A stretch of 64,000 bases of DNA from Panopea generosa (lineage: Eukaryota; Mollusca; Bivalvia; Adapedonta; Hiatellidae). The position numbers were made by a program, and so were the translations under genes. Below the pieces are notes generated by a model. It saw only the letters and a list, made by a program, of their open reading frames with translations, made no database searches and was not told the DNA's origin. Position 1 is the first letter of the stretch. Each line of letters opens with the position of its first letter. Of the stretch, positions 22,108 to 33,544 are shown piece after piece. The stretch is from contig CM055908.1 of NCBI GenBank assembly GCA_029582155.1, positions 20,747,406 to 20,811,405 on the forward strand. The letters are read 5' to 3'.

Positions 22108-24688
22108 TTAGTCTGAGTCACAAGCTTCGCTGCCGGAATCCGAAGCATCAATCGCTTCCGGTATATTGCTTGCATCAAGCAAGTTCTCGCCCCAATTGCG
22201 AACACCAAATCCTCTCGTATCAACATACCGGTATCTGGCATATCCGAGATACCATATAATTGACGCAATATGTGAACATACTCCCACTACGCGACTACCA
22301 GCCCTGCATTTACAATACCACGCTGTCACTTCAGTTGGGTCGAACCTTAACCACAAAACGTACTGTTTAGCCGAAACATGACGACTCTGAAGTCGAACAC
22401 GTATCAGATCACTCTCTTCTGTGTGTATTTGAATATTGCAGTTCCCATCTAAATGTTCCTGCACATAACTTGAACTTAACTTAAGCTGATACACGCCACA
22501 GGTGAGAGAACGTAATTGATCCTCGCTTAATCTCGGGAAGTGATCAAGGTCTACTTCACTTACTGCTTTCCATATTGTCGACCGTCTTTCAAGATTTCGG
22601 TCTTCGATTTCGGATTTCAAGACATTTACTTGCTTTGACATTTTTAACATATGTGCTGCTATCTGTTTGTCTTCATCCGCATTATCTGGACAACACAGAG
22701 ATGATAAGTATTTGTTTGAGATGGCACACACTATTTTAACATAATCACCAATGTAAGGAACTTGATTTGTTGGTAGAACCCTGTCTAGGTATTTCCAACG
22801 TTTTATTCTGGCGTTTGCAGACTCGACAACCCAGCGTATCTATTGAAAATAAACCGAAAACAACATCAATCGTTGTACAAGTCATTTAAGTACAAATATA
22901 TATATATTTTCAATTAAAGGGTTTTGCGACAATGTTAAAATCGACATTATATTATATAGATACATGTAAATAATTTTCAGTGGGGACATTGAAATAATAT
23001 GACAATTGCCGTGCATCCCATTGATACGAATTATAATACGAATAAATACATATATAAAGTTACATTATCCTTATTAATAATATACCGAACAGGATGAATT
23101 GTTGCTCAACACCATGCATCATGGGCGTAAGAGTGTTTCAATTATTGGGGGTTGGGGGAAGTGGGGGCAGGCTGAGGAGATAGTAAAATATTGAGATAGA
23201 GGCAAAGTATATGCTGGCCCCTACAACCTAAACAAACCCCCACCCCCGGCCCCCGACTCCTACGTCTATGTGTATACATTTGAATACAAATATGTAGCCT
23301 GTCAATCTTACCTTTGTAACTAATCTGCTGGAGTTTGCGTCTTCAGTTGGCATCTGCTTCTGTCCCTTGGTCATAAACGATGGCATTTCGGCTTTTATTC
23401 CAAGGTTCGCCAACAATTCTACAGCATCTCGAAATCCCCTGTCAACTATAAATACATCTTCGGGCTGTATGTATGATTTAATATCTTCAATATTTGTCAT
23501 GAGCATGTGGTTTAGTATTCTAGCATCGTTGTTTTTTGAGTCCGATAGATATGGACCTACAATTGTTACAAAATATCCTGTAGTCGACACCACTACCATT
23601 GGCTTTACAAGTGGTCTGCCCTTATGCATACTGTATGACCTTCGCTGGAAAAGGAAATTGTTGCTTTTCTGTATAAATATATAAGTACCGTCTAACAAAA
23701 GAATTAATTTTGCAGCTTCACCGGATTCATCGGTCCCAAACAATGACTGTGCTAGTGGGCGTGTGTGGGTATTTATTAAGACTTCCCTTGCAATGTGATG
23801 AAGTCCCAAGTGTTTGGGTACGAATGTTTTCATAAGGATCTGTCGGACAGATGTGATGGCCCTCCTTATACTAGACTTTGATATACCGAATAGTGTCCCT
23901 ATTAATTTGTTTGACATCCCCGACTTCAGTTTTAAAAGGAATATACCAACTGTAGTACGAATACTTCTGGAAGGCGTGTTACGTATGTGTCCATCTATCA
24001 ATGTACAAAGATCATCAAAATCCTCTCTTTTCAAACCTGTCGTTTCGTTATATTCTGTATCATTGAGAGAATCAAAATTGAATCTATTATTTGTCCGTAG
24101 GCACGTGTTCCTCATGCTGGATAAAAGATCCAATATCATACTTCTGTTGAGATACGTTGTAGCAAGCGTCGGCATATCTTTTAGAGCTGCAGGCAACAAC
24201 TTCTGGTCTTGGATGTGCACCGGACAGCATCTAGATCCAGCAGCAATTATCACATTACTTTCCAAAAACGCAGCAAATCTTGCATCTGATGCTATGACAA
24301 CTAGTTTTGGGCCAGGTCGCTTACAAATGAAACACCTAGAGTGGGATTTTGGCGTTGATGGAATATTCATTGCTATCGACGGTGGGCTGGCCATTTGAGC
24401 TGACCTTTGCTGCTGTCGAACTGTTTGTTCCGGTACATAGTCTGGATCCGTTTGTTCAGTAAGGTCATTGCCGTGCTGCAAATTGGAATTTAGTTTAACG
24501 GTCTTCGTTTCTGCAATGTAGTATTTGTGTCTGCAGGTATTACACAATACGTCCCTATCTGATGCAGTTATTAAAAACTTCTTGGCTAGGAAAGATTTGA
24601 ACGACCCATTCATTGGTCGTCTGTTTTTGGGGTTTGTTCTTTTGCTGCACAAAATGCAGTTGTATGCTTTTTTGTTCCCCTCGGGCAT
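22108..24688 (-). CDS. DDE transposase with SWIM finger (two coding exons)
   Basis: Coding exon 1 is 24688-23312 (459 codons) and exon 2 is 22839-22108 (243 codons plus TAA). The intron 23311-22840 has an AAG|GTAAG donor and a CAATAG acceptor in phase 0, giving 702 residues. The N-terminus has two cysteine clusters (C11/C14...C49/C52 and C119/C122...C154/H158), likely zinc-binding DNA-contact modules, and a helix-turn-helix-like stretch at about 245-280. The catalytic triad is D333 (LLLDGTY), D416 (FIVDRGF) and E465 (RWVVESANARIKRW); splicing is needed to supply the glutamate. The C-terminus holds a SWIM finger, C635-x-C637-x9-C647-x-H649. It should catalyse cut-and-paste excision and insertion. 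No stop or frameshift is seen, so the gene looks potentially functional. Confidence 0.9.
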
Positions 24689-24689
24689 C

Positions 24690-25144
24690 CTGAAAGAAAA
24701 AAAAATTGTCAGTGACGGGATTCGATCTTGAGACCTTTCAGTCTATAATTAAACGCGGTACCACTACGCTACTGCCGCTTTAGAACAATAAGCAAAAAAT
24801 CAAGTTATTATTTATAAAAATAGCAAGTAACGAAAAACTAAACTTGTGCTCTGCAGATTGTTTTGTTGTTGTTTTTTTTAGGTTGGGATTGTTCTTTCCA
24901 TTAAAAAAAATAATAATATAGAAAACAATGCAATTGCTTGATCAAATCGACGGAATTATACATCGAGCATTCAGATTCGCTCCCGACCCTATTCGTACTT
25001 TTACATCGTTGTATAAATCTATATATGGTTGCAAATGTTGCCTTTTGTACGATTTAAATAAAATATAAAAATAACAAAATAAGTCTGTATTCACACCATT
25101 TTGAATGATTAATAGTATTACACACATAAAATAAAAAAAATTAC
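24690..25144 (-). other. 5' UTR intron of the transposase gene
   Basis: On the minus strand the acceptor is 'tttttttctttcag' with AG at 24691-24690, one base before the ATG. A donor-like AAGAAG|GTAATT lies at 25145/25144. The segment upstream has no in-frame ATG, supporting the start at 24688. Transcript data would be needed to confirm the intron. Confidence 0.55.
24706..24785 (-). repeat. tRNA-like sequence in the transposase leader
   Basis: It reads on the minus strand with an A-box-like 'tagcgtagtggta', a B-box-like 'gatcgaatcccg' and a T run shortly after. The cloverleaf is poor. It is probably a SINE head that sits inside the presumed 5' UTR intron. Confidence 0.45.
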
Positions 25145-25222
25145 CTTCTTGAAATGTATGTGGCGAAACAGCATCCAGGTTCCAACGCAAAACTCCGTTG
25201 ACGACGAACAGAACATTACATC

Positions 25223-25228
25223 TTTATA
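25223..25228 (-). promoter_or_regulatory. TATA box of the transposase gene
   Basis: TATAAA on the minus strand, about 80 bases upstream of the presumed first donor site, so a short 5' exon (about 25145-25198) would fit between. Supported by position and sequence only. Confidence 0.45.
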
Positions 25229-25742
25229 TGAAAAAAATGGTCACTTTGAAAGTTTAACGTTGTGATGCTTGTAAGCATTTATCAACACTGCCGTATAATA
25301 AATTTGGAGTTTTTTAAATAAGAAAATAAAATGTCCTGGAAATAAAACGAACCATATCCGATATATGTGATATCCGAATGAACGCAAGAAACAGGCAAGA
25401 AACAACCAGGTTCGGGAACGATTTTTTAATTATTTTAATATGAGCGCAAGTGTCGCCATACTAGATATTTCTGTACATGTTTTGTTTTAATACCAGTAAA
25501 TGTTGGGGAAAATTTCAAGAATGGCGAAGAATGCGCTCTATGTAAAAAACAATAAATAATGGTTGAATATCCATGAAAATAGCCAATTTCCTTAAGTATT
25601 GGGTATATTTGGGGTTCAATAAAATACAACAACATACAATCAACACAATATATTATATATGGTTGGATCATTGAGGTGTCACACAACAACAAACAAGTGG
25701 TATATTATAGGTTCCGTTTATTTTATATTTTGTAAATGTATT

Positions 25743-25774
25743 GGGCCGATTTTGGCTACTCGTGAACCTAGCCC
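25743..25774 (-). repeat. Right TIR of the DDE transposon
   Basis: Exact inverted copy of 20199-20230. The following TTTGTCAAGAG is host sequence found unchanged in copy 2. Confidence 0.95.
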
Positions 25775-26145
25775 TTTGTCAAGAGTTGTCGGAGATCGGC
25801 AAAGAACATGTAATTATAAAAACATGAAGGATTAAGCTTCGGCTGGAATACATTCTTGTTCCAAAGAAAATTGACACCGAAATACTAGCAAATGTGGTTG
25901 CTTGTAGAATTTGCCAGTGAACTGAAATGTGCACATGGTACTACAAATTTAAATAAACATTTATGAAGGCACCATTCACAAATCAGGGGTAACAAGTACT
26001 CAGTGTGCCTAAAATTCTTATTTGAGATTGGTCAGTGTTAGTTCTGACTTGGTCAGTGTTAGTTCTAGTCAGTTATTGATATAATGTTATGTTTTGTTAA
26101 AGGTTATTGTTGTATACTTCCATTTCAATAAGCTTAAATATTAAT

Positions 26146-26428
26146 ACAAGAGTTGTCAGAAGACAACAAAGCTCACTCCTGGGTGTCTAAGTCCAAAAAG
26201 GGCCATCACTGTGCCAAAATGCAATCCAGAGTTATGGTTCTTATCTCTGTGTGTTCCACTGATGATGGTGAACACACATGCAAAGTTTCATTCACATCCA
26301 ATGAGTGGTTGCATAGATATCTTAAACTTAAACGCAAAATTTTAACCTGGGTGTCAACAGACGCCAACGACACCGCCGGGGTCATGGCAATAGCTCTATT
26401 TGGACTTCGTCCTGGCAAGCTAAAACAG
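26146..26428 (+). repeat. Interspersed repeat R, longer copy
   Basis: Starts 'acaagagttgtcagaagaca' and ends with a 'ggggtcatggcaatagctc' ... 'cttcgtcctggcaagctaaa' block. A second, internally different copy lies at 26644-26841 with the same two ends. The pair looks like one non-autonomous repeat family with conserved ends and a variable middle. Copy-2 counterpart at 55885-56165. Confidence 0.65.
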
Positions 26429-26643
26429 GAATCTGATAATGAATCTATCGATCTATGGGTTTTTTATTTCTTTCAAAGCAATTATAGATAGATGATTTTT
26501 TAAAGACAAAATCACGATATATATTGCGATATAAATTCTTTGTGATACCCAATCTTAGCTATTTTAACTTCTTAATCAATATTCATTTTTTTACCCCAGT
26601 TGAGGGGAAAAGATTTTGTGAATTTTTCTTACATAATGGAATA

Positions 26644-26841
26644 AACAAGAGTTGTCAGAAGACAACAAAGCTCGACTATAGGATAAAACTCACCACCCAA
26701 GTAAAGATTGAGATTGTAGGCAAACACCAAAACTTAAACGCAACTAAACCCAAAAGTTTAACCTAGGTGTCTACAGATGACGCCGACGCTGGGGTCATGA
26801 CAATAGCTCACCAGGACATTCGTCCCGGCAAGCTTAAAACA
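26644..26841 (+). repeat. Interspersed repeat R, shorter copy
   Basis: It has the same opening as 26146 and the same closing block 'ggggtcatgacaatagctc' ... 'attcgtcccggcaagctta'; the central parts do not match. The counterpart is 56381-56577. Confidence 0.65.
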
Positions 26842-27328
26842 CAGGCTATGAAATATTATCGTAGTATCTGATAATTAATGGTTTATGAACCAACCATATT
26901 CTGGATTACAAAAGTGATTTGACTGGTTATCGCATGTTGAGAAACAGTCTACTAGGATGTAATCCTCAAGGTGATCCAAATGTCTTTTTATTTTATTTGA
27001 TATCAAAGCACCTTATATTAGCAATCTTGTGACACGTGTTTTCATGACATCTAGTTCAAAAATAACTTGGTAGATATTTTGCTATTTACTGATGGTGTTT
27101 ATTCGACACAGGATTTCAGTTGACGTACCATGGTGTCTCAAATATTGGTAGAACATCAAGCATTCCACAGAGATGACACCGAAGCTAGATGCTGACCAGC
27201 GACCAGCAAAAACAATCTGTTTAACATAATCACCTTATCTTGCTCTCCAAAGTGCGAAGGTAAAGAAATCCTTTTAACCCTTTACTCCATAGATACATGT
27301 TTTCCCACACCAATCACAGAAGGCCTTT

Positions 27329-27395
27329 GAAAACAGTGCAGGAAGAGTTCAGATTGCTTGTAACGAGCAATCTCAACACTTCCTGCACTGTTTTC
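27329..27395. ncRNA. miRNA-like hairpin (candidate)
   Basis: A 67-nt near-perfect inverted repeat. A 17-bp outer stem (GAAAACAGTGCAGGAAG with its complement) is followed by a single a/a mismatch, GTT/AAC, a c/c mismatch and AGATTGCT/AGCAATCT around a 7-base loop. Size and pairing resemble a pre-miRNA, but a tiny palindromic MITE would look similar. Unchanged in copy 2 (57057-57123). Confidence 0.4.
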
Positions 27396-29570
27396 CACTC
27401 CATCAGTTAATATAAACATAAGTCACCCAATAATTCAAAACCATTCTAAATTAGAGGTGTCAAAAGGTGTCTATATGAAGAACAGGGTTAAGAGAGGTGG
27501 TATATTTCAACTACCGAAATAAAAACATTAATAGAGGATAAAAGTGAGAACTCATCTGCTCATGATCTGCTTGTGAAAATATTAACATAATTATAAATGA
27601 TCACCAAATTAATTTCTGTCAGGTTTGTACTAACAGAGCCCCAGATAAGATGCCTATCTGCGTATATGATGTATTAAAAATTGGTGGATACGCATTAAAT
27701 TTGTTTCATGTGCTTATCAATTACATGTAAGCAACAAGTTTTACACAAAAATCTATTTTTATATACGTAAATAAGTTAACATTCTCTAAAAATCGATATT
27801 CATTACACTAATTTCTTGACTTATCCGCGTAAATAAAACCAGCTGAATGGTTTCAATTGAACACATGTCAGTGATAAATTTTACCGGTTATAATGGTAAT
27901 CGAGTCTGTGTAATTAACATTTTTAGTATCTATAAACTGACATGTGATTGTCAACAAATGAACTGTGAAACATGACACAAAAAACTAAAAAGCAAACTAA
28001 ATTAAGTTTGTTTTTCACCATTAAAGATGATATTTCTGCTGAGGTCATGGTCAGGAGTTAGTGTGACATATTGCACGTCTCAGGAGCCTGTTAAAAATAT
28101 TTTTATATCGCGTCTCCATGGACAGCAGATCTTATTTTCAAATAATAAAAAACTGCCCATTCACGCCTTATTTAGTCAGTCTATTTCAGGAGTAAATGAC
28201 TTTTTAGTTAATTATAAAAATAGAGTTCTGCAATCTTTATAAATCTAAATTGAACTATTAATAATTATGCAGTTTTCCAGTATTCATACACTTTGATATA
28301 TTTTGCTACCTTAAGGTTATTCATTCTCTTAAATACTTTTTATAGTTATATCCTTCTATTGCTGTGCTAGTATAAACTGTCCGCTTGACATCTTGGATAT
28401 TAATAGGTCAAATAAAGAAATTACTATATCAATTAATTATTGTTCTTATGTTATATACAGATTTCAATGTTCTCTTTCTGTTTCATTATAAATATGCTTA
28501 AGTGTATAATATTATTAATTATTATTTATAATAGTGTGTTTCTTAAAAAGTTAAACAGCTACAATGAATTGGTTTAACTATACTTTCTGAAGTAAATTTC
28601 ATGTTGTATGCTTTTTCTGTGATACTTTGTCTTGGTTGGCTATATTAAGCCAAAATAAATGTGTATTCTGCACTTAGTTTCACAGACGCTAAAGGTAACT
28701 TACACCTGTAACTTGTCACCTAGCTAAGTCTCTATCTCTCTCTCTCTCTTTCTGATTTCTCTCTCTCTTTGTCTCTTTCTGATCTTTCTCTTTCTAATTT
28801 CAAAGTAGTAACAAAATATACTCATTGAAATACATTTAATTATTCCACTTAAAAGAAATAAATATTTCATATTCCCATACTTTTCGTCTGTTACTTCCTT
28901 TATTTCCAACATAAATGTAAGGACGAAACTGGGGAGATGGTCAGAGCCTGTTACGGTACATACTGAAGGAATTGGTCAATCATGTAACCTGCATTCAAAC
29001 AAAAAATATACCCACGATGGTTCAATAATAAATAACAAAACCATTAAGCAATGTCAATTGCAGTTTCCATGGCAAGCCATTGATAAAAACAATAATTTAA
29101 TAATAAATTAACATTGAAGAATCACCTCTGTACTGGTTGTAAGTATATCACTACCCAATACCCATCACTATTCTGAAAAACTTAAGAATACTCATCTATT
29201 CTGATTTTGATGAGTAATTACTCATCAGTTTAAACATTACCTGGAGCTCTGTCCCTGGGGTGCCATTTTAGGGCTCAATTAGGGGATACATGCGATTATA
29301 ATTAGTGATGGGCAATCGGAAATATTTGGAGATCGATTATCGGAAATAATCAGATGTATGAAATCTATTAATAGTCGCTTATAATCAGAAATAAAATTTT
29401 ACAATGAAGAATCTTTATAAAAAAAATGCTTGCCTTCATCACAAATTTATCAGTTTGATACTGCTCTTTTGGACAGTTTTAAACTTTGATTCAAGATTGC
29501 ATAATTGGTTGAGAAATCATTAGTGTTTTTGGCTCACTTTTTATTTTGTTTAAAGTCTTATCTATGTACA
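27396..29570. other. Non-coding stretch with a CT microsatellite
   Basis: AT-rich, with a (CT)n/(CTTT)n tract at about 28731-28800 that is shorter in copy 2 (58450-58495). The 71-codon frame at 28027-28242 has only weak protein-like character and I do not call it a gene. Nothing else recognised. Confidence 0.6.
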
Positions 29571-29579
29571 TAATTCAGC

Positions 29580-30006
29580 CCGTGCGGTTTCGGCTAAGAA
29601 TAGAATCACTGCCCAGCACTGCAGAGGGGTAGGAATCCTCCGAATGGGTATCATGTTCATTTTATCATTTTTGTCATGTTCATTACTGCGGTTAAATTAC
29701 CAACCTCTGTGTGGTCCCAGGGAGCCATATGAATGATGGCAAGAATAGGATCACTGAGGCTCATGCATGTCGTAGGAAGCGACAGTTTGAGTAATACGAT
29801 AGAATTTGCTGAAACTCTGCAGTACTGCAGGTATCAAGGTTCTAGTTTCATTCTGCATATTCATTTGTTGATGTATTTTTATTAATCTGTATGTAAATTT
29901 GTTGTTTCTGTACATGTAGAGTGAACCTGGAATCTTCCTTACTGTTGGCGTCGAATAACCTATAATGTGTTGGTACGCCGTAAAACCTTATTCATTCATT
30001 CATTCA
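29580..30006 (+). mobile_element. SINE or LINE 3' end with (ATTC)n tail
   Basis: Ends 'ggtacgccgtaaaaccttat' followed by about four 'tcat' units. A short conserved end followed by a tetranucleotide tail is typical of non-LTR retroelements in molluscs. A 5' boundary cannot be set; the 'ggaatcctccgaatgggt' and 'gtaggaagcgacagtttg' parts probably belong to it. Counterpart ends near 59708. Confidence 0.45.
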
Positions 30007-30329
30007 TGTACATTATTCATGTTGTTTATTATAGTTCTTCTAATAAAGTCTGCTTTTATTTAATTTCACAATCGATAATCGCATTGGATGAGTATTTTTG
30101 ATTAGTTATCGCTTTTAATTGTGACAACTAATTATAATAGAGAGATATTAAAAGTAATTAAAATGGAACTGTGTACCAGGCCCGTGTACCAAGTTGCACA
30201 TTCCTTGTAACTTTTCATTAATTGCAATAACATTAGGAGGTGAGCTCATCACTAAAATATTCTATATAAAAAAATAAATATTCTTTTATGACAATAAAAG
30301 AATAGATTTCAATTTGGCAAAGAACGTCT

Positions 30330-30612
30330 ATATTATACTATATTATACTATATTATACGATATTATACTACATTATACTATATTATACTACATTATACTA
30401 CATTATACTACATGTACTACATGTACTACATTATACTACATTATACTACATTTACTACATGTACTACATTATACTACATTATACTATATTATACTACATT
30501 ATACTACATTATACTACATGTACTACATTATATTACATTATACTACATTATACTACATTATACTACATGTACTACATTATACTACATTATACTACATGTA
30601 CTACATTTATAT
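30330..30612 (+). repeat. Minisatellite based on 'attatactac'
   Basis: Ten-base units 'attatactac/t' interspersed with 'atgtactac' and 'atttactac' variants, 283 bp in total. The copy-2 array at 60024-60345 has a different unit order and length, as expected of a variable array. The long frame across it is an artefact of the repeat. Confidence 0.95.
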
Positions 30613-30764
30613 AAAAAAAAAAGTAGATCCACCTCTTGGGTAGAACTGGGCTATAATCAGAGATTTGATATTTTATATTAATGACTGTCATAATTAAAAG
30701 TTTGAAACAGTCTAAACATACTCAAATATTCAACTTCAACATTTAAGTCATAAAATAAATGATA

Positions 30765-30808
30765 AAAGTAGTCCATAAAAGTAGTCCATAAAAGTAGTCC
30801 ATAAAAGT
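30765..30808 (+). repeat. 13-bp tandem repeat, 3-4 copies
   Basis: Unit 'ataaaagtagtcc'. The counterpart at about 60503-60548 has one extra base. Confidence 0.85.
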
Positions 30809-31514
30809 ATACTGAACAACAATCAAGAGGCCCAAGAGGACCTGAATTGCTCTACTTGCAACAGATGCTACATGTAAAATATCTAAGGTTATAAGCCTTA
30901 AACTTTCAGAGAAACTGTTTTTTAAAATTTTATTTAAAATGTGCTGATAAACCCTGTGGCAGGGGCATTTTTGGTCTACAACATTTTCTCTATATACCGG
31001 TAACTCTATGTAAAACATTGACCCTGTGGCAGACCCAAACTTGACCCCAGGGACCCGACTTCATGAAATCTTTTAGGGGACCTCCATGCAATGCTACATG
31101 TTAAATATCTAAGGTCTGGGCCTTAAACTTTCAGATAAACTTTTCTTTTTTTTTTAATTTTACTTAAAATGTGCTTATAAGCCCTGTGGCGGGGGCATTT
31201 GTGGTTGAATGGCACTGGTTCAAGAACTCGTTCAAGATATTGTGGTAATATAACTGCTGTGCAAGTTTGGTTAAGATTCAATGAAAAATGAAGGTGCTAT
31301 TGCGTCTACAAGAAAAGGGTAAATGGACGGATGACGATTTACCATGACATAAGCCCTGCTGGCCTCTTTGGCCAGTAGAGCGAAAAATAAATAGGCTATC
31401 ATTTTATTTTGTACATGTCTTTTTAAAACAAACAACATAAACAACTGTATTTTAAATTTCATCAATTTGTATCTGTATATTATGAATCTCAAAGAAAACA
31501 ATGGATCCACAATA

Positions 31515-31640
31515 CAGTAAAACCTGTGTTAGTGGTCATCTCTATTAAGCAACCACCTGTCTTCAACTGTCAACAATGGGGCCAAAATACAGTAGATCCT
31601 TGTTAGTGGTCATCTCTATTAAGCAACCACTAAAAAGGTA
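31515..31640 (+). repeat. Duplicated MITE terminus
   Basis: Two copies of 'gttagtggtcatctctatta' plus 'agcaaccac' lie about 75 bp apart, each preceded by 'acagtaaaacct' or 'acagtagatcctt'. They match the right end of the MITE at 21772-21957, so this is a pair of element ends, perhaps one nested in another. Confidence 0.55.
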
Positions 31641-31843
31641 GTCAAAATCCCTTGATGGGTGGTCAAAATCCCCTTGATAGGTAGTCAAAATCCCCATGAT
31701 ATATATATCAAGGTGTTCAATCTAGAATGTAATTTTTGTTTTATTTTCTTAAGAAAAGAGGCAGATTCACAAGCATTTATAAAAATGGCAAATTCACAAA
31801 CAACTATGTTATTAATTATATTTTTACAGTTTGTAATTTTTCA

Positions 31844-32034
31844 AAAAACTTGTTTGTCACAATCAATTATTTGTGTGGTCATGTTAATTATTTGCTGATA
31901 ATAAGAGCAGTTTATTGTAATATTTAACAAAAACTTGTTTGTCACAGTCAATTATTTGTGTGGTCGGGTTAATTATTTGCTGATAATTAGAGCAGTTTAT
32001 TGTAATGTTTAACAAAAACTTGTTTGTCACAGTC
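31844..32034 (+). repeat. 85-bp tandem repeat, 2.3 copies
   Basis: Unit from 'aaaaacttgtttgtcacagt' to 'tttattgtaatatttaac'; the word 'cttgtttgtcac' recurs at 31849, 31934 and 32019. Counterpart at about 61569-61765. Confidence 0.9.
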
Positions 32035-32039
32035 ACATC

Positions 32040-32859
32040 ACTTAGATCATGTCAATGATCACCCCTTAATAAATTAAATTGACTGCATATTGGCTTAAGA
32101 TCTTTGATGATAATTACTTTAAATGATTATATTGATTTGCAGTTTGATAGTTTTCAACAAAATTTTAATTTAATGTTGTTGTTTGCATTATTTCAAACTG
32201 TTACATCTTTGGGTATATAATACGATGTCTTTTGGAATCATCATTACTGCTCTTTCAAAATGAAATTCATTACTAGTAATAAAGACTCTCGTAAACTTCT
32301 TTATGAACATTATGCTTACACTAAGAAAAGTCAAAATAAATCTTATATCCTTATTGCTCATTGTTATACTTGGCTAATTTTAGCACATATAGAAATTTAG
32401 AAATAACCCTTTTATTATATTTATTACCATACACAATTATTCTGAAGTGCCTTCTTATTTCATATACTTTTGGCATCTTATTGCACCAATGGGACAACTA
32501 ATACACTTAATAAAATCAATACAACAGTTGGCTCAAGAAAGCTTTATGCCTGTTGTATTAACTGATATCATAGTACAATATTTCACTGGTATATTTGAGG
32601 ATATGACTGGGTTTTTACGATGTTCTAATATTAGCCTGTTTTCAAGGAATGTAAATGGGTTATCTGAGTTGGGCGCGCAGTTTACATTCAAGGTCATTGT
32701 TATTTGGGGATATGTTGGCAAGGGCGAAATTGTGAAAAATAAACAGTTTTTGTAAGGGTGCTGTTGACATAAGCTTATTAAGAAAAACAATTTAAACGTT
32801 TTTAAGCAACTGATGTTATTATATCTGTGAGGTAATTTTAATATTGGATAAAATCAACA
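32040..32859. other. Region upstream of the TRIM-like start codon
   Basis: No exon is recognised. It presumably holds the promoter and 5' UTR of the gene starting at 32860, but I see no convincing TATA box or initiator. Frames of about 100 codons here are shifted by indels in copy 2 and are not called. Confidence 0.4.
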
Positions 32860-33209
32860 ATGGCAAGTGGAGGTGCATTTTCTAGATCAGTTGTGGGTGG
32901 ATCCGAGGAAACTTTTGATTCCATATGTACATTATGTGACAATGACAATAAAACTTCTGAGGCCCAACATTACTGTGCAGCCTGTGACCAGTTTTATTGT
33001 AAAAGTTGTGTTAAAGTTCATTCCAATATTCCAGCTCTGAAGAGTCATGATGTCTTGGGGAGAAATAAGATTAAAAGATGGGGGAAACAAAGAAGTAGCA
33101 TTTCAATGCCAACGGAGATTTGTGCCAAGCACAGTGGGAAGACGGTAGAGATGTATTGTGGGAACCATGATATAACTTGTTGTCATGTCTGCGTTTCCTT
33201 GGACCACAG
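32860..33209 (+). CDS. B-box/NHL (TRIM-like) protein, exon 1
   Basis: ATG in a good context (caacaATGG) starts 116 codons plus two bases, ending at a CACAG|GTAAAT donor. B-box 1: C23, C26, C39, C42, C47, C50, H54 and H63. B-box 2: C88, H91, C100, H103, C107/C108, C111 and H116; its last cysteine (C119) comes from the next exon, so the intron splits the finger. No RING finger precedes it, so it is a TRIM-like protein without the usual ubiquitin-ligase domain in this exon. Phase matches 41740-43126 exactly (AG|G = Arg117). Such proteins are numerous in bivalves; the role of this one is unknown. Confidence 0.88.
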
Positions 33210-33544
33210 GTAAATTGTTTATAGTATTAATATCGTACAATGGCTTCAAGTCTTAGCTTCCTGCAGTACATTTTTCTTTCAGAGCCAGTATCATGATCCC
33301 AGGCGGGAGAATGGTAAAATATGGCCAACAGGACCCCTGACAACACAGGAACCCATTTAATAGCCCTTCATTTAAACAAACTCATAGCATGACTTTGCTC
33401 TGGATACCTGTGGTCCTCCATGCGGGTTAACTTAAGCGAATATTTTATAAAATTTGTCATATAAGTCAAAGTGGAAACCAAGGAAAGATGGTGGGGTTTG
33501 TGAGGTCCTAAAGGCTTCAGGACAAAGTTGGCCGCCAGTCTGGG

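Larger units (their letters stand above)
20199..25774 (-). mobile_element. DDE transposon with 32-bp TIRs (IS5/Harbinger-like)
   Basis: Perfect 32-bp inverted ends, starting GGGCTAGGTTCA, lie at 20199-20230 and 25743-25774. They enclose one spliced minus-strand transposase gene. Copy 2 at 55515/55516 joins the two flanks exactly, with no extra and no missing base. No target duplication is therefore visible, and the undisturbed site is the palindrome ACAAATTTGT. The transposase is of the DDE_Tnp_4 type (IS5/PIF-Harbinger/ISL2EU group); assignment within that group is uncertain. Confidence 0.93.

Noticed and set aside
22166..24731. Plus-strand frames across the DDE transposon
   Set aside because: Antisense shadows of the transposase exons.
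28027..28242. 71-codon frame kept in both copies
   Set aside because: The 18 kb are nearly identical, so conservation is uninformative; no domain, splice or start context supports it.
30330..30612. CRISPR-like array
   Set aside because: Units are contiguous without unique spacers, and the genome is eukaryotic.
30314..30681. Open frames of 89-109 codons rich in Tyr/Leu/His
   Set aside because: Translation of the 'attatactac' minisatellite; several frames stay open because the repeat lacks stops.
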